Of a DNA stretch of 64,000 bases, positions 43,631 through 52,128 are shown in pieces. The translations under genes and the position numbers were made by a program. The DNA is from Wenzhouxiangella sp. XN201 (GTDB lineage: Bacteria; Pseudomonadota; Gammaproteobacteria; Xanthomonadales; Wenzhouxiangellaceae), in contig NZ_JAAIVI010000017.1 of assembly GCF_011008905.1 (NCBI RefSeq), positions 496,001-560,000 on the forward strand, in the 5' to 3' direction. Numbering within the stretch: position 1 is the stretch's first letter; each line of letters begins with the position of its first letter. Under the pieces are notes generated by a model. The model saw only the letters and a program-made list of their open reading frames with translations, did no database searches and was not told where the DNA came from.

Positions 43631-44458
43631 ATGCCGTACAAACACGCGAACTATTTCGTCGGCTTTGTGCTGCTGACGATCATCGTGGGCTTTTGGGGCA
43701 GCTATTTCGTGCCGATCGCCGAAGTGCCGCTGGCCTTCCACGTCCACGCCACTACGGCCACACTCTGGGTCATCCTGCTCATGATCCAGCACTGGTCGAT
43801 CCACAGTCGCCGCAGGCATCTTCACCGGTACGGCGGGATGCTCAGTCTCTTCCTGTTCCCGTTCTTGATTGTCGGTTTCGTCATGATCATCAACGTTTCC
43901 GCCGAGCGCTTCGTTTCGAGCGACGGCGGCAGCGGTCAGTGGCTGACGCCCAGCTTTGGAATCGGCATGGCCGTGGCCATCGTCGCCTACCTGTCGCTGT
44001 ACTACCTGGCGTTGAGCAATCGTCGCAACGTTCGGTTGCATGCGGGTTACATGCTGTCAACGCCGTTGATCCTTTTCGAGTCGGCGTTCAGTCGGATCAT
44101 TCTGGACCATATGCCTTTCCTGGTCTTCACCGGCAGCGAATTCCCGCAGCAAATAATCGATGCGATCGTGATCTCTATCGGAATCAGTATCGTCTTTTCG
44201 GTGGTGCTGTATCTTCGTGATCGCCGCTGGCGCACTCCTTTCCTGCTGGCGGCGATTCTGATGACCGTGCAGGCCGTAGCGATGTACGTCGGCCCAAGCA
44301 GTGAGTGGCTCCGTGCCGGGTTCGCTTTGTACGCATCCATGCCGGACTGGCTCACCCTGGTGATCGGCTTTGCGTTGGGGGCCGCGGTCTCATGGGCTGG
44401 CTGGCGGGCAGTTCCAGGTAGCGGTACACGTAGTCCCGCGGCGCCTGTCGCGGCCTAA
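43631..44458 (+). CDS. Multi-pass membrane protein, unknown function
   Basis: This 275-residue protein has about seven or eight hydrophobic helices, starting at YFVGFVLLTIIVGFWGSYFV. Several histidines lie near membrane ends (FHVHATTATLW, IQHWSIHSRRRHLHRYGG), which could bind haem or metal. The family was not recognised with confidence. The ATG at 43631 gives an N-terminus without the upstream non-coding stretch. It is divergent from the sugar dehydrogenase. Confidence 0.7.
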   Translation: MPYKHANYFVGFVLLTIIVGFWGSYFVPIAEVPLAFHVHATTATLWVILLMIQHWSIHSRRRHLHRYGGMLSLFLFPFLIVGFVMIINVSAERFVSSDGGSGQWLTPSFGIGMAVAIVAYLSLYYLALSNRRNVRLHAGYMLSTPLILFESAFSRIILDHMPFLVFTGSEFPQQIIDAIVISIGISIVFSVVLYLRDRRWRTPFLLAAILMTVQAVAMYVGPSSEWLRAGFALYASMPDWLTLVIGFALGAAVSWAGWRAVPGSGTRSPAAPVAA

Positions 44459-44476
44459 ATCAGGAATAGGGATAAC

Positions 44477-44509
44477 AACGACACCCAAAAGCGTGGGTGT
44501 CCTGAATCC
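44477..44509 (+). repeat. Minimal dispersed repeat
   Basis: CGACACCCAAAAGCGTGGGTGTCC is a short palindrome of the two termini, about 20 bases after the membrane-protein stop. Confidence 0.6.
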
Positions 44510-44652
44510 TGAATCTTCGATCTCGGACTCAGGACTGGAATTGAGGTCCGGAACCAGGGTTGATAGTGTTGACACTCAAGAGTTCGAGTGTTTGCGCTTT
44601 TTGGATTGTCGTGTGCACTTGAGTCCGGCTTCTCGAATTTGGAGGAGTTCTC

Positions 44653-45029
44653 ATGAACACGAAACCACATCTTACTGATCCGGCCGATAGCGAACCGCCG
44701 CGGCTCAATCGTGCGCTACGTTCGGTCGGCATCATCCTCGCCCTGGTCTGGCCGATATCGGCACCTACCAGGTCATGTTTCAAGTCAGCGTGGACGAGTC
44801 CGGTCAGCTCACGCTCACACTCAATGGGACGGAGCTTGCCTATACCGTGGTCGGCCGTGCGACGGGTACTTCTCAGATTGCAGGAATTGCTCTTGTGGAG
44901 ACGACAGCAGTTGACTCGATACTCTCTGTACAGAATCCTGCTGGTTCACCCGCAGCGCTAACGATCACTCCTCTCGCTGGAGGAGTAGAACCTGTATCAG
45001 CCCACCTGGTGATCACACGACTCCGATAG
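44653..45029 (+). pseudogene. Frameshifted gene with a BclA-type C-terminal domain
   Basis: The start at 44653 has an excellent site (GGAGGAG) and reads about 33 residues (MNTKPHLTDPADSEPPRLNR) to near base 44750. The frame that continues then encodes GTYQVMFQVSVDESGQLTLT, GTELAYTVVGRATGTSQIAG and PLAGGVEPVSAHLVI, typical of the BclA/collagen-like C-terminal jelly roll. The two frames differ by one base, as after a single deletion. No collagen Gly-X-Y repeats remain. Domain recognition is confident; whether it is dead or read by frameshifting cannot be settled here. Confidence 0.7.
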
Positions 45030-45100
45030 AGGCTTGGGATCACTGAGTATCGGCGTATGGTGGGATTGACTCGGTGTTCAATCAATTAGATATGAAATCT

Positions 45101-45144
45101 TGTTCACGGGGTTTTTGCAAAAATGCAATAAGCCCGCAAGAACA
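45101..45144. other. Interrupted hairpin
   Basis: TGTTC/GAACA, GGG/CCC and TTGCA/TGCAA stack into a three-part stem. It lies between the BclA-type remnant and the candidate small RNA. Confidence 0.4.
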
Positions 45145-45186
45145 TGATTGTTATGAAATTTCTTGTCACTTTTTTATCGAAAAGTC

Positions 45187-45215
45187 TTGACAGGCATGCG
45201 CAACAGGCGTAAATC
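45187..45215 (+). promoter_or_regulatory. Promoter of the candidate small RNA
   Basis: A perfect TTGACA (45187-45192) is 17 bases from TAAATC (45210-45215). AT-rich DNA upstream could be an UP element. The -10 box is weak (three of six). Confidence 0.5.
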
Positions 45216-45221
45216 TGTATC

Positions 45222-45401
45222 CCACGCGAAAGCCTCACAAGGGTGAAGCGGTGCTAGAAGGCTCTCTCCATTGAGATCTGGCGACAAGTTTGAAAGCTCT
45301 TCGAGCAGTCAGGTTTGCCGAGCATCAGGAGACCAGCGCTAGCGCTCCAATCTCAAATTATTCGCGGACAAACCCCGGTTCCAGAAGGCCGGGGTTTTGT
45401 T
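45222..45401 (+). ncRNA. Candidate small RNA of about 180 nt
   Basis: No protein frame of note lies between the promoter and the terminator. The sequence can form a TCAC/GTGA hairpin enclosed by AGCC/GGCT, a GAGAT/ATCTC pairing that encloses CTGG/CCAG, a GCTC/GAGC hairpin and the palindrome AGCGCTAGCGCT, before the terminal hairpin. It does not match 6S, 4.5S, RNase P or tmRNA by eye. A trans-acting sRNA is the simplest reading. Confidence 0.5.
45370..45401 (+). terminator. Intrinsic terminator
   Basis: AAACCCCGG pairs with CCGGGGTTT around a ten-base loop, followed by TTGTT. No protein gene lies close upstream, which supports a non-coding transcript. Confidence 0.8.
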
Positions 45402-45418
45402 ATGTGCGGCCCACTTGA

Positions 45419-45440
45419 AGAAACCAGGACACCCACGATT
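45419..45440 (+). repeat. Dispersed repeat, left terminus with central palindrome
   Basis: AGAAACCAGGACACCCACGA, then TTTGCAGGAAATTTCCTGAA just beyond; 18 bases after the terminator. Confidence 0.7.
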
Positions 45441-45528
45441 TGCAGGAAATTTCCTGAACATCAAGGGAGCCTTGGTTTTTCTGACAGCTCGACTATCCGG
45501 ATGCCAGTCATTCAGGCGAGATAGCTGA

Positions 45529-46566
45529 CTATCTCAACCTGCTGCCGATCCAGCTGTTCAAGGTCTCCAGAACTTCTGGATGAAGCTTCGGCATGTGTGT
45601 ATCCGTCGTCTCTGGGTTCCACAGCGCGTGACCGGCACCGGCGATCACGTGCACCGAGGCGTCCGGGTGCTCTTCCTCCAGGAATACGCGAAGGAGGCGG
45701 TAGGTGCTGCGCACAGCCGGCGCATTTCGGTCTTCCTCCCCATAGATGACCAGCACCGGTTGTTTCACGGCTCGCCAGAACGGAAGTGGATCGTAGTCGC
45801 CGACGCCACGGAAGAACGTCCATTGCCAGGCGTCCTCGGTCTGCGGGAACCCCTCGGCTACGGGCCGCCAGGGGCTTTCCAGCCCTCGCGACAGCGCCGC
45901 CTCGAATCGCGCCCAGTCGATTTCTCCACGCAGATACTTTTCGGCCAGTACCTGAAGCTCGAGCGCTTTCTGAAGCTCAACGCCACTCACGCCCGCCTCC
46001 CGGAAGGTATGAAACATCTCCCAGGAAACCTGCTCCACGAGGCTTGTGGCGGCGCCGACGATGTTGATCACGAAGGCGATGTCGTCACTCCCGGCCGCCG
46101 CGATCGGTGCGATCTTGCCGCCCTGGCTGAGGCCGGCAATGCCGACCGCGTCCGTGCGCATTCCAGGTTGCGCCTTCAGGAATTCAACGGCCGCAATCGT
46201 GTCGCCGGCCAGTTCTTCGAAATCGGCGTGCCGCCAATCGCCCTCGGACTTGTCCGATCCACGCTTGTCTGGCAATAGAACGGCAATGTTGTGGCGAAGA
46301 AAGACTTCGGCGAAGGCCCTTGCCCAATAACTGTCACGACTGGACGGGCCCGACCCGCGGATGAATACAACCGCCGGATACGGACCAACCGACGACGGCC
46401 TGAACAGCAGCCCTGAAAGCGTAAGGTCTTCGCTTTCGAAGTAGACTTCTTCGGGCGATGCGAGCAGAGCTGCCTCGTCCGTTCCCGGCGCAGTTTCGGG
46501 GGCTGCCGTCGAAGGTGTCCCGACGTAGAAAACCAGGACGAACATCCAAAATACGGTGATCCTCAT
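45529..46566 (-). CDS. Exported alpha/beta hydrolase (acyl-peptide hydrolase-like)
   Basis: This 345-residue protein starts at 46566 with GGGAG upstream and has a signal peptide (FWMFVLVFYVGTPSTA). It has an early strand domain (EEVYFESEDLTLSGLLFRPS), oxyanion VVFIRGSGPSSRD, LLPDKRGSDKSEG, the nucleophile in IAGLSQGGKIAPIAA, the acid in IYGEEDRNAPA and the His in GAGHALWNPE. It should be a serine esterase or peptidase outside the cytoplasm. The frame continues upstream into a repeat copy and should not be used as the start. Confidence 0.88.
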   Translation of the reverse strand: MRITVFWMFVLVFYVGTPSTAAPETAPGTDEAALLASPEEVYFESEDLTLSGLLFRPSSVGPYPAVVFIRGSGPSSRDSYWARAFAEVFLRHNIAVLLPDKRGSDKSEGDWRHADFEELAGDTIAAVEFLKAQPGMRTDAVGIAGLSQGGKIAPIAAAGSDDIAFVINIVGAATSLVEQVSWEMFHTFREAGVSGVELQKALELQVLAEKYLRGEIDWARFEAALSRGLESPWRPVAEGFPQTEDAWQWTFFRGVGDYDPLPFWRAVKQPVLVIYGEEDRNAPAVRSTYRLLRVFLEEEHPDASVHVIAGAGHALWNPETTDTHMPKLHPEVLETLNSWIGSRLR

Positions 46567-46594
46567 TTTCGTCTCCCGGTCAAAAGTGTGAGAG

Positions 46595-46725
46595 TAAACC
46601 AGGATGCCCATGATTTCCCCGGCTGAATTAGCCTCGCCGGGGTCGGTTGCAAATCTGAATCCGCTGAAAATGGGGTCGGAAGGGCCGCGACTTGGCGTGT
46701 CGAGCGGTCCGCCGGTCAGAACGAG
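46595..46725 (+). repeat. Long-type dispersed repeat, left part
   Basis: TAAACCAGGATGCCCATGAT, then CCCCGGCTGAATTAGCCTCG, GAATCCGCTGAAAATGGGG and CTTGGCGTGTCGAGCGG. Same interior as 11349 and 53295; the right end is missing. Confidence 0.75.
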
Positions 46726-46784
46726 CCACAAGCCGCCCCGACTGTGACAGACTGATTGTCCACAATCGCCGAACGGGACATGGC

Positions 46785-47717
46785 ATGGCCGGAGCCAGCT
46801 TACTCAGTCTTCTCGACGACATCGCCACCTTGCTCGATGACGTCTCCGTGATGACCAAGGTCGCCGCCAAGAAGACCGCGACGCTGGTTGCGGACGACCT
46901 GGCGGTCAATGCCGAGCAGGTCACGGGCATCTCCGCCAAGCGCGAACTGTCTGTCATCTGGGCAGTTGCCAAGGGCGCGACTCTCAACAAGATCATCCTG
47001 ATCCCGGCCGCGCTGCTGATCAGCGCGTTCATCCCATGGGCGATCGTGCCGCTGTTGATGATCGGCGGTGCCTTTTTATGCTACGAGGGTGCCCACAAGG
47101 TCCACCAAAAGCTCTTCCACAGCGAAGCCGACAAGCAGGAGAAGGAGCAGCTGAAAAAGGCGTTTAGAGATCCCAAGGTCGACCTGGTCGCTTTCGAGAA
47201 GAAAAAGATCAAGGGTGCAATTCGTACTGACTTCATCCTGTCGGCCGAGATCATCGTCATCGCGTTGGGCTCGGTTGCCACGGCCACGCTGGGCGTGCAG
47301 CTCGGCGTACTTGTCGCCATCGGCGCGCTCGTAGTCGTAGTCGTATACGGACTTGTCGCCGGCATCGTCAAGATCGACGACCTGGGTATCAAACTGTCGA
47401 AACGCGGTGGCTGGATCGGCCGTTTTGGAGAGTGGCTTATCGGCGCCTCTCCGGTAGTGATGAAGGGCCTTGGGATCGTGGGCACCCTCGCAATGTTTCT
47501 GGTCGGCGGCGGCATTTTCTCGCACAACATCCCCTGGGTCGAGCACCTCTTCAAGGGCTGGGCGGCAGTGACCGGGCCGCTAGAGCCGGTCACGCGACTG
47601 TTGCTCGACGGACTTCTCGGCGTCGTGATCGGCGCTATTGTCGTGGCGATCATTACGCTCGGTGCCAGGCTCACAGGCCAGGGCGAGAACCAGGACACCC
47701 ATGATTCTCCTGGCTGA
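46785..47717 (+). CDS. DUF808 (YedI-like) inner-membrane protein with a repeat-derived tail
   Basis: This 310-residue protein begins MAGASLLSLLDDIATLLDDV, the hallmark of DUF808/YedI proteins. It has LIPAALLISAFIPWAIVPLL, FLCYEGAHKVHQKL and several later membrane helices. The family is widespread with no settled function. The last seven or so codons (NQDTHDSPG) lie in a repeat copy, so the native C-terminus has been replaced. The start at 46785 fits the family; the open frame upstream is repeat DNA. Confidence 0.9.
   Translation: MAGASLLSLLDDIATLLDDVSVMTKVAAKKTATLVADDLAVNAEQVTGISAKRELSVIWAVAKGATLNKIILIPAALLISAFIPWAIVPLLMIGGAFLCYEGAHKVHQKLFHSEADKQEKEQLKKAFRDPKVDLVAFEKKKIKGAIRTDFILSAEIIVIALGSVATATLGVQLGVLVAIGALVVVVVYGLVAGIVKIDDLGIKLSKRGGWIGRFGEWLIGASPVVMKGLGIVGTLAMFLVGGGIFSHNIPWVEHLFKGWAAVTGPLEPVTRLLLDGLLGVVIGAIVVAIITLGARLTGQGENQDTHDSPG
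47686..47715 (+). repeat. Dispersed repeat, left part within a reading frame
   Basis: GAGAACCAGGACACCCATGA, then TTCTCCTGGCTGA; it encodes the last residues of the DUF808 protein. Confidence 0.75.
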
Positions 47718-47901
47718 TCCGACTGGGTGGGGGTGCCGCTGCTACGCAAGCCGCGATCACGTAATCCGAGCCGGAAGGATATTTGACATTAGTGTGATGC
47801 ACGTCACATAATCAGTTCGGGGTTGATGGTCCCTCCTGGGATTCAATTTTCGGCATGAGCGGATTATTTGCTCCAGTTTCGGACTGTGAGGAGGTCCCGG
47901 C

Positions 47902-48945
47902 ATGCACGAACACATCCATCGAGCCCGTTCCAGACTGCCACTTGTCGTTCTACTCCTTTGTGCCCTTGTCCATTCCGGCATTGCCGGCGCGGACGATGAT
48001 GACTTCCAGCTTTTGTGGTGGAACAGCGATATCCAGAAGGTGCTTTCCGATGCGGAGAACGCTGCTTCCCGTGCCGCCAACGCCGCCACCGACGCGGGCA
48101 CCGTGGCAACCCGGGTCCAGAACGCCCGTACCAAGATCCTCAACCTGCAGGACACCATCGAAGAGGCGGTCGGCGATCTGAAGAGCCGCGTCGACGAAAT
48201 GAACGAAGGTCGCGGTGAGTTCCTGGGCAATGACTGCGATTCGAACTCGCCCTGCGGGCAGTTTCGCGGCGAGATGCTCGGCGTGATCGACGATTTCGCC
48301 CTGTCCAACAACGCTCTGCTGCGGGCGGCCAACCTGGATGTCGAAGCCGACTTCGGCCGCTTGAGATCACTGGTTCAGCAGGCTCCGGGCCGGGCGCTCT
48401 TTCCACTCTACCGGGTGCTCGACGGTCACCTTCCGATCATGGAGTCGGGTTTTTCGGACATGTTGTCCGAACTGGCGCTCCACCTCGACTTTCTCGCCCT
48501 GGCATTGGCGCCAGCGGAGCAATCCGTGCAGTTCGACGCACCGAGTAGTTGTGACATTCTGCTGGATGATCCGGCGTTCAGTCAGAACGCCGTCGTGGTC
48601 ACGACTGGCGCTGGTGTTGTGTTGACCTTGCTCGGCAAAACCCTCGATGGGTTGGGCGAGACCCATCTGGAAGGTAAGGCCGGGGTACATGGATACCCCG
48701 GCATCCTCGTGAAGCAGAATTCGCGTAAGCAGTGGGGAGCGCTTTTCTCCGGGCTTGGCGATGGCGTGGGAAGAATCGCCACGGCAGGGTCCAACAAGCT
48801 GCGTTACTGCACGATGGTTGAAAACCAGCGGATGGTACTGGCCAACCAGCGCATGATTCTCGACAATCAGAAAAAGTTGTGGAACGCCATGCCGCCTGGG
48901 TGGACTAGCGGTGACGAAATCCTCACGCCCGGGGGGTCCGATTGA
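47902..48945 (+). CDS. Exported coiled-coil protein, unknown function
   Basis: This 347-residue protein has a signal peptide (PLVVLLLCALVHSGIAGA). Residues about 45-105 are an Ala/Asp-rich heptad region (AENAASRAANAATDAGTVAT) that should form a coiled coil. Four Cys (NDCDSNSPCG, SSCDIL, RYCTM) may form disulphides. A hydrophobic stretch (AVVVTTGAGVVLTLLGKTL) may insert in a membrane or be a buried helix. Not recognised. A minimal repeat starts seven bases after the stop. Confidence 0.65.
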   Translation: MHEHIHRARSRLPLVVLLLCALVHSGIAGADDDDFQLLWWNSDIQKVLSDAENAASRAANAATDAGTVATRVQNARTKILNLQDTIEEAVGDLKSRVDEMNEGRGEFLGNDCDSNSPCGQFRGEMLGVIDDFALSNNALLRAANLDVEADFGRLRSLVQQAPGRALFPLYRVLDGHLPIMESGFSDMLSELALHLDFLALALAPAEQSVQFDAPSSCDILLDDPAFSQNAVVVTTGAGVVLTLLGKTLDGLGETHLEGKAGVHGYPGILVKQNSRKQWGALFSGLGDGVGRIATAGSNKLRYCTMVENQRMVLANQRMILDNQKKLWNAMPPGWTSGDEILTPGGSD

Positions 48946-48951
48946 GAACCC

Positions 48952-49001
48952 GAAAACCAGGGCATCCACGATTTGCACAGATTAATGGGTGTCCTGGATT
49001 T
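48952..49001 (+). repeat. Minimal dispersed repeat E10 (50 bp)
   Basis: GAAAACCAGGGCATCCACGA, a short loop, and TAATGGGTGTCCTGGATTTC form a single hairpin with a T-run, terminator-like, directly after the coiled-coil gene. Confidence 0.8.
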
Positions 49002-49094
49002 CTCCCGCTCAGTTGAGGAATCCGGTCAGCACTGCTAGATTGCTGTAAGGATGCGCCATTAGCTGGCGGATTCACATACCATTTCAACCCGATA

Positions 49095-50411
49095 ATGGGG
49101 TCTGTCATGCCTAGAATTAGCGCCCTGCTGCTCTTGGCCTTCCTGCAGATTCCCCTTGCCACCTCTGCGTCAGAGCCCACGCTTGTGGTGGAGAATGCCC
49201 GAGTATTTGTTGGTGACGTTACTGTTCTGGAGAGTGGATCGATTGCGGTGGCCGGGGACCGCATCGTGACCGTTGCCGAGGGAACAATCGATGCGCCGGG
49301 GGCAAGCCGGATCGATGCGGCGGGTGGCACCGTAATGCCCGGGCTCATTGATACGCACGTGCACCTGATGATGGAGAATCTCTTCGAGCAGCCGCGCAGT
49401 GATGCTGCGATGGCTGAGTATGTCGAGGAACGCTTGCCGGAACGCCTGCGTGACTACATCGAGGCGGGTATCACGACGGTGATGTCACCGGGAGACTATT
49501 GGCCCTTCGTTGCGGGGGTGCGTGATCGCGTGCGTGAGGGTGGCCTCCTCGGACCTCGTATTTACACCGCTGGGCGATTGTTCACGGCGCCCGATGGTCA
49601 CCCTGTCTTTACGTTCTGCGGCTTCCTGGACAAGGGCGGCCCGAACCCGTGGTGCCGCGAGCACCTCGCCGTGGAAGTGGCCACGCCACAGGAAGCCAGT
49701 GCGGGTGTCGCCAGGGTCGATCGTGAGGGCGTCGACCTCATCAAGTTTGTTTACGAGGCAGCGGAAGAAAGCGAGGGTGGTGTGCTCGAGCCCGAAGTGA
49801 TGCGTGCCATTGTGGACGCCGCCCACGGTCAGGACCTGCGGGCGTACGCACACATCCAGCAGCCGGCCAAGGCCATCGATGCCATTGAGGCCGGCCTTGA
49901 CGGTCTCGTGCACATTCCCGCCGCTTCGTCGGAGTCCGGGGACGTCGAGCGGCTTGTCGAACTCATGCAGGCAAAGGGCGTGTCGGTGGCAACGACGCTG
50001 ACCATCTTCGATAGCTTTGCCGAGATCACCGCCGCCCAGGGCGACCATGAGACTTCGCAGGTTATGCAAGGATTGCTTGAGGGAATGCACACTACGCTCG
50101 CCCGGATCGCAGAGGCGGACCCTCGTCTCATCGTTCTTGGGACCGATTCGCCCCATTTATCTCCGGGTGAGGCGTTCCACAGAGAAGTAGCGCTGCTCGG
50201 GGAAAATGGCCTCTCGGCCGTCGAAATCCTTCGGGCCGCTACCGGGCAGGCAGCAGAATATATGGGGCTGGGCAACAAGCTTGGCACGCTCGAGGCCGGC
50301 AAGTTCGCCGATTTCATCATCGTCGATGGCGACCCGACAACGGACCCGACCGTGCTGGAGAAGGTGGTCGTGGTGGCGAAATCCGGGGAGATAGTCTACG
50401 CGCGCCCGTAG
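49095..50411 (+). CDS. Exported amidohydrolase-family enzyme 1
   Basis: This 438-residue protein has a signal peptide (SALLLLAFLQIPLATSA). It shows the amidohydrolase metal sites: MPGLIDTHVHLMM with His near 87 and 89, Lys in DLIKFVYEA, and His in LRAYAHIQ and DGLVHIPA. The final Asp is in VLGTDSPHLSPG near residue 350, and AGKFADFIIVDGDPTTDP closes the small beta domain. It resembles imidazolonepropionase-like and Xaa-Pro dipeptidase-like members. An in-frame ATG at 49107 is an equally good start. Substrate unknown. A related enzyme follows. Confidence 0.92.
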   Translation: MGSVMPRISALLLLAFLQIPLATSASEPTLVVENARVFVGDVTVLESGSIAVAGDRIVTVAEGTIDAPGASRIDAAGGTVMPGLIDTHVHLMMENLFEQPRSDAAMAEYVEERLPERLRDYIEAGITTVMSPGDYWPFVAGVRDRVREGGLLGPRIYTAGRLFTAPDGHPVFTFCGFLDKGGPNPWCREHLAVEVATPQEASAGVARVDREGVDLIKFVYEAAEESEGGVLEPEVMRAIVDAAHGQDLRAYAHIQQPAKAIDAIEAGLDGLVHIPAASSESGDVERLVELMQAKGVSVATTLTIFDSFAEITAAQGDHETSQVMQGLLEGMHTTLARIAEADPRLIVLGTDSPHLSPGEAFHREVALLGENGLSAVEILRAATGQAAEYMGLGNKLGTLEAGKFADFIIVDGDPTTDPTVLEKVVVVAKSGEIVYARP

Positions 50412-50521
50412 TTCAAACGACCTGCGTCGGCGGGGTGCAGGCTGTCCAGCCGCGTAATGAGTGAACCTTGTATGATCCATGTTTTGGTGCACGACGCGTG
50501 CATCGAAACTGGAGAGTTCAG

Positions 50522-52054
50522 TTGAAAGCAAGGTATCTGAAGCGCGTTATAGCCACTCTCGCCATTGTCGTAGCGAGTGTTCTGGTGGCATTTGCGGTTG
50601 GCGTGCTGTGGCCTCTCGATTCGGTCAAGCCCGCGCCGGGTCTTGAGCGATTGGCGCTGAGCAATGTCACGATTGTCGATATACAGAACGGGACCTTGAT
50701 ACCCGGGCAGACCGTCTTGGTTGAAGGCGGTCGAATTGTGGCGGTCGGCAATACATCAGATACCCAGGTTCCGTCAGTTGACCTTGATCTCGATGGGACG
50801 GATCGATTCCTGATTCCAGCTCTCTGGGACATGCACGTCCATGTATATGCAGTCTCACCCCTGCTGGATATGCCCCTCTACACTGCATACGGCGTGACAA
50901 ACGTCCGCGACATGCAGGGCTGTCCGCAGCCTAAGGATCCGTTCATTGCGTGCCCCGAGGATAAACGCCGATGGAGCCGCGAAGTGGAACAGGGCGAGCG
51001 GGTCGGGCCCCGAATCATGGCTTCTACAAGTTTCATGGCCAATGGGCCCGGAATGCTTGCGCGGATGAAGGGACTGCCGGATTTTTATGGAACAGCCACA
51101 CCGCAGCAGGCCCGGGCGTTCGTCCGGCACTTTTCAGACCGTGTGGACGCGATCAAGGTTTATGATCGAATTCCGCGTGACGCTTACTTAGCACTCGTGG
51201 ATGAGGCGCGGGAGCTTGGTCTGGATGTGGTCGGGCACCGTCCGCATGCAGTCAGCGCGATTGAAGCGGCGGTGCACCAGAAGAGCATTGAACATGCTCG
51301 GTTCATGCTCCATGAGTCATTCAGCGGAAGTGAAAAGCTTCGGACGCTGGCGGGTACGCCGGAGTGGCGCGAGAACCGGCGGCTTATGCTCGATGAGCAT
51401 GATCCAGGAATGGCACAAGCCATTTTTGAGGTAATGAAGCGCGAAGGGACATGGTATGTCCCGACACACCTGACACGTTGGGTGGATGCCTATGCAGACG
51501 CGCCTGCTGTTCGTGACGATCCACTCTTGCGATACCTGCACCCATTGATGAAATGGCAGTGGATGGAGGATGTGAATGCGACACTCGCACAGGACCCATC
51601 GTCTGAGGCGAGGGCGACCTATCAGGAGTTTTACGAAAAAGGGCTGGAGTTGACGGCTGCCGCTCATCGCGCCGGTGTCAAGGTGCTCGTGGGAACGGAT
51701 TACATCGTCGCCGGTGCCGATGTGCACCGGGAAATGGAGCAGCTGGTGCGGGCGGGTCTGTCACCGGCCGATGCCTTGCACGCCGCGACGCTGGAACCTG
51801 CTCGATACTTTGGTCTTGAAGCTGATTACGGCACCGTGGAAGTTGGAAAGAGAGCGGATCTTGTTTTGCTCAACGCCAATCCACTGGAAGATATTCGCAA
51901 TACCTGGAAGATCGAGTCCGTGATTCAGGGAGGGAATCTGTATGATCGAAGCGCGATCGATCGGATATCGAGACAGGTCGAACGTCGCGCACGAAGCTGG
52001 ACGATTGCCTGCAAGATACTGTGGCGTTTCATCAAGAATCCGGTTTCCTATTAA
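50522..52054 (+). CDS. Membrane-anchored or exported amidohydrolase-family enzyme 2
   Basis: The best start is TTG at 50522, with GGAG eight bases upstream; it gives 510 residues. A hydrophobic segment (VIATLAIVVASVLVAFAVGV) near the N-terminus is a signal or anchor. Amidohydrolase motifs are ALWDMHVHVYAV (His near 104 and 106), AIKVYDR, DVVGHRPHA, KSIEHARF and VGTDYIVAG near residue 391, ending VGKRADLVLLNANPL. It is distantly similar to the preceding enzyme, suggesting paired paralogues of different specificity. Confidence 0.9.
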   Translation: MKARYLKRVIATLAIVVASVLVAFAVGVLWPLDSVKPAPGLERLALSNVTIVDIQNGTLIPGQTVLVEGGRIVAVGNTSDTQVPSVDLDLDGTDRFLIPALWDMHVHVYAVSPLLDMPLYTAYGVTNVRDMQGCPQPKDPFIACPEDKRRWSREVEQGERVGPRIMASTSFMANGPGMLARMKGLPDFYGTATPQQARAFVRHFSDRVDAIKVYDRIPRDAYLALVDEARELGLDVVGHRPHAVSAIEAAVHQKSIEHARFMLHESFSGSEKLRTLAGTPEWRENRRLMLDEHDPGMAQAIFEVMKREGTWYVPTHLTRWVDAYADAPAVRDDPLLRYLHPLMKWQWMEDVNATLAQDPSSEARATYQEFYEKGLELTAAAHRAGVKVLVGTDYIVAGADVHREMEQLVRAGLSPADALHAATLEPARYFGLEADYGTVEVGKRADLVLLNANPLEDIRNTWKIESVIQGGNLYDRSAIDRISRQVERRARSWTIACKILWRFIKNPVSY

Positions 52055-52072
52055 CGACAAGAAAGCAGGAAG

Positions 52073-52107
52073 TTCAAGATACCCACGATTTTCCTGGCTG
52101 AATCAGA
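52073..52107 (+). repeat. Dispersed repeat, left part
   Basis: TTCAAGATACCCACGATTTT, then CCTGGCTGAATCAG; 19 bases after the amidohydrolase stop. Confidence 0.65.
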
Positions 52108-52128
52108 ATAGGCAGAGTCGTCTGAGCG

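Noticed and set aside
45222-45401. Candidate RNA as 6S RNA
   Set aside because: 6S is one long interrupted hairpin with a central bubble; the pairings here suggest several separate stems.
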